From the NCBI GenBank assembly GCA_050695155.1, contig JBOGTO010000372.1:1-8522 (forward strand): a stretch of 8,522 nucleotides of DNA, read 5' to 3'. Made by a program: the position numbers and the translations under genes. This document shows positions 1-5,731 of this stretch, piece after piece (positions within the stretch are counted from its first letter, which is position 1; every line of letters begins with the position of its first letter). The notes under the pieces were generated by a model. That model saw nothing but the letters and a program-made list of their open reading frames with translations, was not told the origin of the DNA and ran no database searches. The DNA comes from CF-113 sp050695155. GTDB taxonomy: Bacteria > Chloroflexota > Ktedonobacteria > Ktedonobacterales > Ktedonobacteraceae.

Positions 1-68
1 CAACCATGCATGTCGCAAGGTACTGCACACTCGCAATATTTTCGTCTGGACATGAAAAACACCTCTCC

Positions 69-98
69 TTGACATGCGAGAGGCATCTATGCTATCCT
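69..98 (+). promoter_or_regulatory. Candidate sigma-70 type promoter (P1)
   Basis: A perfect -35 box TTGACA (69-74) is followed after 18 bases by TATCCT (93-98), with TG at 90-91 in the extended -10 position. Transcription would start near 105. The -35 box lies in the loop of a small inverted repeat, CCTCTC (62-67) and GAGAGG (78-83), which could be an operator. The -10 box runs into CCTGTCCC (96-103), an 8-mer that recurs at 701-708 beside the minus-strand promoter. A terminator follows about 40 bases after the predicted start. The box matches are seen in the sequence; activity is inferred. Confidence 0.42.
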
Positions 99-141
99 GT
101 CCCTAACCTATAAGAGATAGCTAAACACTTCTCGCAGAAAG

Positions 142-164
142 CCGCGTTGCAAGCGCGGTTTTTT
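142..164 (+). terminator. Intrinsic terminator
   Basis: CCGCG (142-146) pairs with CGCGG (154-158), with a possible extra T-G pair at 147/153 and a 5-base loop, and is followed directly by six T residues (159-164). This is the classic Rho-independent form on the plus strand. No gene precedes it in the window other than promoter P1, so it either ends a very short transcript or acts as an attenuator in front of the small ORF that begins at 181. Confidence 0.65.
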
Positions 165-180
165 GTTTTATACTTACTCC

Positions 181-375
181 ATGATAAGAACACTCAACGA
201 ACAACTTACAGAAAACGAGAAAAAATACTTCACAGAAAACGGGCTGTTTTCAGTCCTGGCGTATGTGGACTACCTACGATACTTGCAAGAGTGGGGCTTG
301 ACGATAGAAGCGCCACGCTATGAAGAGATTGACGACGCGGAGTACATCAGGCGCGGGCATTATGACAGGGATTAG
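181..375 (+). CDS. Small hypothetical protein (64 aa)
   Basis: I do not recognise this gene. The predicted protein is 64 residues, soluble and acidic, rich in Glu, Asp and Tyr, with no signal peptide, membrane helix or metal motif. Its character resembles small accessory proteins of phage or plasmid origin, but that is only an impression. The ATG at 181 is preferred over an in-frame TTG at 163, because the TTG lies in the T-tract of the terminator. No clear Shine-Dalgarno sequence precedes 181. The stop overlaps the stop of the convergent ORF 372-596 by four bases. If expressed from P1, it would depend on readthrough of the terminator. It may not be a real gene. Confidence 0.35.
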   Translation: MIRTLNEQLTENEKKYFTENGLFSVLAYVDYLRYLQEWGLTIEAPRYEEIDDAEYIRRGHYDRD

Positions 376-596
376 ATTGTATCTAGCTGCTTGAATGATC
401 TTCCATATAACTTCCCGCGTTCCCTGTCAGCGCTTTTGTGTATCAAGTCTTCATGGCGTTTCAAGAGGGTTAAAAGTATCTCTGTATCGATTGCCGACCG
501 CGTGAATTGGAGACAATCCGCGCCCGCCTCTGTCAGCGTCCCATCATCGTTGACTTGCCAGACCGTTCTAGCATCTAAGCTTTTCAATGCATCCAT
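372..596 (-). CDS. Small hypothetical protein (74 aa)
   Basis: I do not recognise this gene. The 74-residue product is hydrophilic and probably mostly helical (heptad-like leucines around residues 40-52, LLTLLKRHEDLI) with a basic C-terminal end. There is no membrane segment, signal peptide or cysteine pair. The start at 596 is chosen because a purine-rich GAGAAGGGA sequence lies about 7 bases upstream. A longer reading from 719 would begin inside the -10 box of the predicted promoter and is unlikely. A promoter at 718-747 would give a leader of about 115 bases containing three copies of an 8-base repeat, which suggests control at the DNA or RNA level. The overlapping plus-strand ORF at 391-672 looks like its shadow. 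Confidence 0.5.
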   Translation of the reverse strand: MDALKSLDARTVWQVNDDGTLTEAGADCLQFTRSAIDTEILLTLLKRHEDLIHKSADRERGKLYGRSFKQLDTI

Positions 597-624
597 TTCG
601 CTTTCCCTTCTCGTTCGTTTGGTA

Positions 625-710
625 GTGGGACAGAAAACAGACGCCGCGCTTTTTGCTGTAGGTGGGACATAAACCAGCATACTAACGATGCATACTTGTA
701 CCTGTCCCAC
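625..710. repeat. Three copies of GTGGGACA, two direct and one inverted
   Basis: GTGGGACA occurs at 625-632 and 662-669, and its exact complement TGTCCCAC at 703-710. The outermost pair matches over 9 bases (GTGGGACAG at 625-633 with CTGTCCCAC at 702-710). Copies start 37 and 41 bases apart. All lie in the predicted leader of the minus-strand ORF 372-596. Read as RNA, the copy at 703-710 can pair with either of the other two but not both. Read as DNA, they could be operator half-sites. The repeats are directly visible; the function is inferred. Confidence 0.5.
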
Positions 711-717
711 ACACGCC

Positions 718-747
718 ATTATATTACAAAAGCGCCTGTGATGACAG
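718..747 (-). promoter_or_regulatory. Candidate minus-strand promoter (P2) for the 74-aa ORF
   Basis: Read on the minus strand, a consensus -10 box TATAAT (718-723) is preceded after 18 bases by CTGTCA (742-747), matching TTGACA at 4 of 6 positions. Transcription would start near 711, at the first copy of the GTGGGACA repeat. The -35 box lies on the edge of the MITE-like element (746-815), taking its last bases from the element and its first from the flanking duplication. Confidence 0.45.
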
Positions 748-822
748 AGAGGCCGCTAGAATGTTTCAGACTAGTGGATTATTACCACCCTGCTAAAATC
801 GTTCTAGCGGCCTTCTGATGAC
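739..822. mobile_element. MITE-like element with terminal inverted repeats and a 7-bp duplication
   Basis: A perfect 12-base inverted repeat, AGGCCGCTAGAA (750-761) and TTCTAGCGGCCT (802-813), extends outward to about 16 pairs if G749 is bulged. The arms are bounded by identical direct repeats TGATGAC at 739-745 and 816-822, leaving a 70-base element at 746-815. Short inverted termini plus a 7-base duplication are the form of a miniature non-autonomous transposon. The inside has no coding capacity and contains a smaller stem, GTGG (774-777) and CCAC (785-788). No T-tract follows either arm, so it is not an intrinsic terminator. It could instead be a cruciform binding site. No transposase in this window is its obvious partner. 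Confidence 0.42.
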
Positions 823-840
823 TTCACATGTCAAGACGCC

Positions 841-860
841 GCCGCTAGAATAGATTTCAG
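841..860. repeat. Third copy of the MITE-like terminal repeat
   Basis: GCCGCTAGAATAGATTTCAG (841-860) repeats the left end of the nearby element, GCCGCTAGAATGTTTCAG (752-769): an identical 11-base core, then TTTCAG after a 2-base length difference. The inverted right arm of the element has a similar inner flank (ATTTTAG in place of ATTTCAG). It is either a solo end from a second, decayed copy or one of a group of protein-binding repeats upstream of the kinase gene. Confidence 0.4.
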
Positions 861-953
861 TTCACGATTAAACTGTACATAAGAGAAGGGTATTGCACTC
901 ATATCGTATACTGTATGGTCTACTGAACATGAGTATAGTAGGGTTAAAGGGTT

Positions 954-3359
954 ATGTCGAAGGGATGGTGCAGAGTGTCAGGAACATACGAAACGCAGGA
1001 CAAAGCGCAAGTACAGAATACGCTGGTGGGGCGGTCGCTACAGCAGGGAACCTATCATGTCGAAGCAGTCATCGGGCATGGTGGTATGGGAGAAGTGTTT
1101 CTCGCATCGCATCGCACACTTGATGTGCCAGTCGCGCTGAAACAGGGGCGCGCCGATCAACCTCTACCGGAAAGCGTCATCAAAGAACTCGACAATCTCC
1201 TGCAACAGAACCAGGCAACGCCGCGCACACCCACTCATGCGGCATTTGCCGATGATTTCCCACTGAGCGGTGGTATCAATACCGATCGTTTTCTACGCGA
1301 AGCCTTGTTGCTGGCGCGATTAAGTCACCCGGCCATCCCCACGCTCTATGACTATTTCTTCGAGGATGGCTACTGGTACCTGGTAATGGAATACCTGCCG
1401 GGGCCGACCCTGGCAAGCTATATACGCCAGTATGCTCCCTTGCCTCCGCTCGAGGCACTCAACTATGCCATGCAGCTTTGCGATGTGCTGGACTATTTGC
1501 AGCAACAGGCGCTGCCGGTGGTCTTCCGCGACCTGAAACCATCCAATGTAATCCTCTCGCCCGAAGGTCGCCTGATGCTGGTGGATTTCGGCATCGCGCG
1601 CTATTTCAAAGAGGGTCAGATCAACGATACTACCGATTTCGGTTCGCCCGGCTACGCCTCGCCCGAACAATTCGAGGGCAACGGGCAAACGGACGGGCGC
1701 TCCGACCTGTACAGCCTGGGCGTGATGCTGCACGAAATGATTAGCGGGCAACGGCCTGGACGAGCGGGAACGCGCGCAAGCAAACTTGAATCGCCACGCC
1801 AGATCAACCCGGCCCTTTCGCCTGCCCTGAGCGGCCTCGTCACCGTCGCCACACGCGCCGAAGCCATGTATCGCTTTCAGACCGCGCACACCTTTTATAT
1901 GGCGCTAGAGCGCACCCGCGTCATCGAGGAACAGAGAGCCTACAATCGCTTTGCACTCCTGATCGGCGAGGACGAACGCACCGGACAGTTACGCCCGCAC
2001 ACCCAGCCTGCTACTATGCAAGCTCGCCCGATTGCGCCTGTGCCAGACAATAGAAGCCAACTGGCCGTTTCGAGAATGCAACACGCTCATGAAAACCTCT
2101 TCAGAGCCAGCCGCGAGCGATTGGAGCAAGAGGCGCTGGCAATACAACTGGCATCCATCGACGAAAGTCTCAAGCAGCGCGCGTCCTCACCGGTTATGCC
2201 CACACCGTTAGCCGACGAGCGAGAATTTATGACGCCTCGCTCGGGCAGGCCCCGCAGAAGTTTGCTCCATATTTTGCTCATTCTGTTGCTCCTGCTGGCT
2301 GGCATCCTGACATCTTTTCTTGCCTATCATCACTATGCCGCACACCAGACCCCTCCAATTACATTCAGCGCCAGGCACACGGTAACTGTAATACCCTCAC
2401 CCGAAGTGACGACGCAAATGGCCTGGCAGTCCTTGCCCTCATTACCATCGCCGGAAGCAGACAACACGGCCAGTTTTATGGTTGTAGGAGGCAAGAGTTA
2501 CATCTACGTCAGCGGCGGTTTTCGGGGCGCGGGCGCAAATCCTCTTTATAGTCGCGGTCTCTATCGCTACGACATCGCAGCAGCCCACTGGGAGAGCATT
2601 ACCAGCGCAGATTTTCCCATCATGGGAAACAACACCGCCGCCGCCGCCGCAAACTCCACTATCTTCTTCACTGGCGGCTTTTCAAGCGATAGCGGGAAGG
2701 TGGTATCAGCTCTCTATATGTATTCGCCCATCAAAGGCACGCTTGAGAAGATTCTACCGCCGGTTCAAGCTTTCATCGGCTTTGGCAGCACCATGCTCGC
2801 CGATCAAATGGGCCACCTTTATATAACCGCAGGATTCGCCACTCCTGGCAATCCACAGGCGCAGGCTGGCACCGACTGGTATCGCTATGATATTGATACT
2901 GCTACATGGGAAATACTGACTCCATTGCCAACAGGAACAGGTTATGTGACGCTCGCCCCAGACGGTCAGGGTGGCATTTTGCTCATCGGTGGCTCAAAAG
3001 ACGCAGGCCAGCGCCTGCCAACGTCTCGCATCTATCGCTACGACACCGCTCAGAATACCTGGACACTCGAGCCAACCAGCGCGCCGGAGGCCATTAGCGG
3101 CGCGGCAAGCTGCCTGGATGGACAGGGACACCTGGTACTCCTCGGAGGGTACGACGCGACTCACGCTAGCGCCCTTACAACCGCCTGGCTCGTCACCCTT
3201 AAAACGCTGAACTGGACAGCCTTGCCCGCTCTACCCGGAGGCGGTTCGCTGCTCGGCGCGGCTGCCTGCGACGGCGCGGGACACGTCTTCCTCGAACGAG
3301 GCGCGAACAACAGCGGCCACCCAACGGCTGATTTCCTGGAGTTGGCGTTACAATCATAG
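954..3359 (+). CDS. Membrane Ser/Thr protein kinase with Kelch beta-propeller ectodomain
   Basis: A Hanks-type (PknB-like) kinase of 801 residues that phosphorylates proteins on Ser/Thr. Kinase domain about 31-320: glycine loop GHGGMG (41-46), ATP-binding Lys63, helix-C Glu116, catalytic loop FRDLKPSN (191-198, Asp193), DFG (211-213) and SPE (236-238). The usual His of HRD is Phe191. Residues 64-110 form an unusually long insertion between strand 3 and helix C. Residues 321-434 are a linker ending in a basic RPRR stretch, then one membrane helix (436-457). Residues 490-800 hold six Kelch-like repeats (GG pairs or variants near 521, 574, 626, 679, 731 and 783), the N-terminal WQSLP strand probably closing the ring. 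This suggests an outside sensor and an inside kinase; the ligand is unknown. GTG 975, nine bases after AAGGGA (960-965), is a credible alternative start (794 aa). Confidence 0.93.
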   Translation: MSKGWCRVSGTYETQDKAQVQNTLVGRSLQQGTYHVEAVIGHGGMGEVFLASHRTLDVPVALKQGRADQPLPESVIKELDNLLQQNQATPRTPTHAAFADDFPLSGGINTDRFLREALLLARLSHPAIPTLYDYFFEDGYWYLVMEYLPGPTLASYIRQYAPLPPLEALNYAMQLCDVLDYLQQQALPVVFRDLKPSNVILSPEGRLMLVDFGIARYFKEGQINDTTDFGSPGYASPEQFEGNGQTDGRSDLYSLGVMLHEMISGQRPGRAGTRASKLESPRQINPALSPALSGLVTVATRAEAMYRFQTAHTFYMALERTRVIEEQRAYNRFALLIGEDERTGQLRPHTQPATMQARPIAPVPDNRSQLAVSRMQHAHENLFRASRERLEQEALAIQLASIDESLKQRASSPVMPTPLADEREFMTPRSGRPRRSLLHILLILLLLLAGILTSFLAYHHYAAHQTPPITFSARHTVTVIPSPEVTTQMAWQSLPSLPSPEADNTASFMVVGGKSYIYVSGGFRGAGANPLYSRGLYRYDIAAAHWESITSADFPIMGNNTAAAAANSTIFFTGGFSSDSGKVVSALYMYSPIKGTLEKILPPVQAFIGFGSTMLADQMGHLYITAGFATPGNPQAQAGTDWYRYDIDTATWEILTPLPTGTGYVTLAPDGQGGILLIGGSKDAGQRLPTSRIYRYDTAQNTWTLEPTSAPEAISGAASCLDGQGHLVLLGGYDATHASALTTAWLVTLKTLNWTALPALPGGGSLLGAAACDGAGHVFLERGANNSGHPTADFLELALQS

Positions 3360-3417
3360 TTACAAACAAAATATATCTATTGTTCTTGCTTTGCTCGCTA
3401 TTTTCCCGCTAATCCTC

Positions 3418-3446
3418 TCGACAAGCCAGTTCCGATATGGTACACT
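3418..3446 (+). promoter_or_regulatory. Promoter of the Rpn-family gene
   Basis: TCGACA (3418-3423, 5 of 6) and TACACT (3441-3446, 4 of 6) are separated by the optimal 17 bases, with TG at 3438-3439 as an extended -10 element. Predicted transcription starts near 3453, downstream of the first in-frame ATG (3437). This supports translation from 3479. Confidence 0.5.
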
Positions 3447-3478
3447 TGTTCATACTAAACGATGTGGGGGTACCGGGC

Positions 3479-4396
3479 ATGGCAAAACAATGGGATTCTC
3501 TTATAAAGTTACTGGTGGAGGCGAATAAACAAGACCTGGTAACAATGTTACTTCCCGGAGCGAAGTTTGAAAGAGAACTTAACAATGAAATGCAGAGTCG
3601 CGTCCTGGAAGCCGATTTGTTGTATGTTGTCACCTGGGATGGCATACAAGTTATCATGCACGTCGAGTTTCAGAAGCGACGTGATGGCAACATGGGCAGG
3701 CGGCTCTGGGAATACAACGCGCAAACTACCATCATTTCAGGGCTACCTGTATGTTCCTTTGTGATTTACCTGCAACGCGACGGCAATGTGGTACAATCGC
3801 CATATGAGATACTGCGCCCAAACGGTAGGGCAATACATTTGTTTTTCTTCGATACTGTCAAGCTCTGGGAGATTCCAGGAGCATTCTTAAAACAACGCGG
3901 GATCGAGGGATTGCTTCCGTTGCTACCATTAACGCAAGACGGTGTACATCATGAAGTTGTCAACGATATGATCGCCAGTCTTAATAATGCGGGGAAAAGC
4001 GACCTGCTTTCGTTGGCATATGCGTTTGCGTCGCTTGTCTTCAAAAACGAGGAAGACAGCGACTGGCTCAGAAGGAGGTTTGCCATGTTATCCGAAGACA
4101 TCTTTGAAGATGCCTGGGCCTACCAGGAGATGCTAGCAAAGGGGATGGAGAAAGGGATGGAGAAAGGGATGGAGAAAGGTTTGCAAAAAGGAAGGACTGA
4201 GGCACTGCAAGAAGCTATAATGGACGTTGTGCAGATACGGTTCCCGGAAATCGCTGTATGGGCGCACCAGCGTGTCTACTCCATCGAGGACCTGGATAGT
4301 CTACGCCGTTTGAACGTAAAGTTGAGTACAGCGAAGGATGTGCAGGAAGCGGAACAGGCTCTTTTATCGAATACGCCAAATGGACAGCAGCATTAA
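3479..4396 (+). CDS. Rpn-family PD-(D/E)XK nuclease-like protein
   Basis: This 305-residue protein resembles the Rpn (recombination-promoting nuclease, formerly transposase_31-like) family of PD-(D/E)XK enzymes. Family members cut DNA and have been linked to RecA-independent recombination and phage defence. In numbering from 3479, the active-site pattern is Asp46 (in LEADLLY) followed by Glu63-Phe-Gln65 (HVEFQ), the E-x-Q variant. The C-terminal part has a Lys-Gly-Met-Glu repeat (about residues 221-238) and a helical tail recalling the DUF4351-like ends of cyanobacterial homologues. The start at 3479 is preferred over ATG 3437: it follows GGGGG by 8 bases and lies downstream of the predicted promoter, whereas 3437 falls in the promoter. 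It stands alone, 119 bases after the kinase, and converges on the phosphorylase gene with only 13 bases between stops. An internal start at 4085 may produce a second protein. Confidence 0.82.
   Translation: MAKQWDSLIKLLVEANKQDLVTMLLPGAKFERELNNEMQSRVLEADLLYVVTWDGIQVIMHVEFQKRRDGNMGRRLWEYNAQTTIISGLPVCSFVIYLQRDGNVVQSPYEILRPNGRAIHLFFFDTVKLWEIPGAFLKQRGIEGLLPLLPLTQDGVHHEVVNDMIASLNNAGKSDLLSLAYAFASLVFKNEEDSDWLRRRFAMLSEDIFEDAWAYQEMLAKGMEKGMEKGMEKGLQKGRTEALQEAIMDVVQIRFPEIAVWAHQRVYSIEDLDSLRRLNVKLSTAKDVQEAEQALLSNTPNGQQH
3943..3972 (+). promoter_or_regulatory. Weak candidate internal promoter within the Rpn gene
   Basis: TGTACA (3943-3948, 4 of 6 to TTGACA) lies 18 bases before TATGAT (3967-3972, 5 of 6 to TATAAT). 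It would start RNA near 3979, about 105 bases before the internal ATG at 4085. A match this weak is expected by chance at some positions, so it is listed only because it could drive the internal ORF. Confidence 0.15.
4085..4396 (+). CDS. Possible intragenic small Rpn protein (RpnS-like, in frame)
   Basis: An AAGGAGG sequence (4072-4078), close to a perfect Shine-Dalgarno, lies 6 bases before ATG 4085, which is in frame with the Rpn gene. Translation from here gives a 103-residue C-terminal fragment that lacks the nuclease motifs and carries the KGMEKG repeat and helical tail. In E. coli, rpn genes are reported to encode a small in-frame C-terminal protein that blocks the full-length toxin. 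The same layout is seen here; whether it is used is inference. Against it, AGA AGG AGG also encodes Arg-Arg-Arg, which may be kept for protein reasons, and AGG codons occur elsewhere in this gene. Confidence 0.38.
   Translation: MLSEDIFEDAWAYQEMLAKGMEKGMEKGMEKGLQKGRTEALQEAIMDVVQIRFPEIAVWAHQRVYSIEDLDSLRRLNVKLSTAKDVQEAEQALLSNTPNGQQH
4142..4177 (+). repeat. Perfect 12-base tandem repeat, three units, in frame
   Basis: GGGATGGAGAAA is repeated three times without change (4142-4153, 4154-4165, 4166-4177), giving the protein repeat GMEK and overall KGMEKGMEKGMEKGLQKG. The unit is a multiple of three, so copy-number change would lengthen or shorten the protein without a frameshift. The identity of units at DNA level suggests recent slippage. 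Confidence 0.85.
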
Positions 4397-4409
4397 GCTT
4401 GCCAGCATT

Positions 4410-5720
4410 CTATATGGGTCTAATCGTATCAAGTAGCAAGGGTGGAACTGCTACCGCAGCGTCGCTCCAGGTATAGCAGGCCAGCAGAGGTTCGCGCACA
4501 GAATCAGCTTCGGACTGGCTGCGCGCGTGAATTTCGATCAGTGGTTCACCAGCTTTACGATAATCACCTACTTTCGCTTGCAAAATGAAGCCGGTGCGAT
4601 GATCGATCGGCTCGCCTTTTTTGAATCGTCCCGCGCCCAGGCGCATACAGGCCAGACCTACCTGCTCAGCCTCAATCGTACTAATATAGCCAGAGCGTGG
4701 CGCGGGTAGCATCACACGCACTGGCGCGGTCGGCAGCAGTTCTGGTCGCTCGATCTGGTGCGCATCTCCTTCCTGGGCCGCGATGACTTCAGCCAGTTTG
4801 GCAATGGCTGCGCCGGAACGTATGGTCTGCTCAACCCTCATCTCCGCTTCCGAGAAACTATGCGCGGCTCCAGTCATGACTAGCATTTCAGATGCCTCGT
4901 GATAACAAAGGTCGGATACATCTTGCGGCCCCTCGCCGCGCAAAATCGCAATCGCCTCGGCCATTTCCAGCGCATTGCCGATGGCGTGTCCGAGTGGCTG
5001 TTCCATTGAGGTAATCGCGGCGACGGTATGCAAACCTGCCAGACGCCCGATATTGACCATCGTTTCAGCCAGCGAGCGCGCCTGCTCCACCGTTTTCATA
5101 AACGCGCCCGAACCGACTTTGACATCCAGCAGCAGGTGAGATGCGCCAACCGCAAGCTTCTTGCTCATGATGCTGGCGGCGATTAGGGGGATGCTCTCGA
5201 CGGTTCCGGTAACATCACGCAGCGCGTACATCTTGCCATCGGCTGGCGCGAGATCATGCGATTGACCCGCCAGCACAATATGGTGCCGGGTGAGGATAGT
5301 GGTAAACTCCTCACGGGTCAGACTCGAGCGAAAGCCCTGCACAGATTCGAGTTTATCGACGGTGCCGCCAGTATGTCCTAACCCGCGCCCGGTCATTTTG
5401 CCTACCGCTACGCCACAGGCCGCCACAAGAGGCGCGACAGCCAGTGTCACCTTATCGCCTACGCCGCCTGTGCTGTGCTTATCAACTACAGGCGAAATGA
5501 TGTCGCGCGCGTGGAGTTCTTCGCCCGAATGCGCCATCGCCAGCGTCAGATCGCTGGTTTCGCGCGCATCCATCCCGCGCCAGAAGACAGCCATAGCCCA
5601 TGCCGACATCTGGTAATCAGGAATACGATCCTGCGTATAGTTCTGAATCAGCCAGTCAATTTCGGCGGTACTGAGGGTATGCCCATCCCGTTTCTTGCGA
5701 ATAAGCTCAACGATCTCCAT
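4410..5720 (-). CDS. pdp: Pyrimidine-nucleoside phosphorylase
   Basis: This cytoplasmic salvage enzyme splits uridine, thymidine or deoxyuridine with phosphate into the free base and (deoxy)ribose-1-phosphate. Its 436 residues match the family length. Visible signature: KHSTGGVGD (81-89), TGRGLGHTGGTVDKLE (110-125) and VKVGSGAFM (200-208), then a C-terminal PYNP_C domain (about 344-412). By alignment from memory with E. coli DeoA (offset of 3), phosphate contacts are Lys81, Ser83, Thr92, Thr110 and Thr120, and base contacts are Arg168, Ser183 and Lys187. Ser is replaced by Thr at 92 and 110, a conservative change. The Bacillus-like central sequence suggests broad specificity (Pdp) over strict thymidine phosphorylase (DeoA), with moderate certainty. 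AAGGA lies 8 bases before the start and overlaps the stop of the upstream zinc-ribbon gene, so the two are co-transcribed and probably translationally coupled. Confidence 0.93.
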   Translation of the reverse strand: MEIVELIRKKRDGHTLSTAEIDWLIQNYTQDRIPDYQMSAWAMAVFWRGMDARETSDLTLAMAHSGEELHARDIISPVVDKHSTGGVGDKVTLAVAPLVAACGVAVGKMTGRGLGHTGGTVDKLESVQGFRSSLTREEFTTILTRHHIVLAGQSHDLAPADGKMYALRDVTGTVESIPLIAASIMSKKLAVGASHLLLDVKVGSGAFMKTVEQARSLAETMVNIGRLAGLHTVAAITSMEQPLGHAIGNALEMAEAIAILRGEGPQDVSDLCYHEASEMLVMTGAAHSFSEAEMRVEQTIRSGAAIAKLAEVIAAQEGDAHQIERPELLPTAPVRVMLPAPRSGYISTIEAEQVGLACMRLGAGRFKKGEPIDHRTGFILQAKVGDYRKAGEPLIEIHARSQSEADSVREPLLACYTWSDAAVAVPPLLLDTIRPI

Positions 5721-5731
5721 GCGTTCTTTCC

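Noticed and set aside
391..672. Plus-strand ORF of 93 aa opposite the small minus-strand gene
   Set aside because: Low-complexity Ser/Val/Leu content, no ribosome binding site, and the opposite strand has a promoter, a Shine-Dalgarno and a more protein-like sequence.
597..719. 41-residue N-terminal extension of the 74-aa minus-strand ORF
   Set aside because: Its start codon falls in the predicted -10 box, and the extension translates the GTGGGACA repeat region.
750..813. Stem at 750-813 as a transcription terminator
   Set aside because: The loop is 40 bases and no T-tract follows on either strand.
68..835. 9-base inverted match CTTGACATG (68-76) and CATGTCAAG (827-835) as ends of a larger mobile element
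   Set aside because: A 9-base match between any two sites in about 850 bases is expected roughly once by chance, and there is no flanking duplication or transposase.
1320..1889. Antisense ORF of 189 aa within the kinase domain
   Set aside because: It lies fully opposite conserved kinase motifs and has no recognisable domain or own ribosome binding site; it is a shadow.
3437..3478. Upstream ATG for the Rpn gene
   Set aside because: It has no Shine-Dalgarno and lies within the predicted promoter; ATG 3479 has a GGGGG site and the usual family N-terminus.
4397..4409. Bidirectional terminator between the Rpn and phosphorylase genes
   Set aside because: Only 13 bases separate the stops, and no GC-rich hairpin with a T-tract is visible there.
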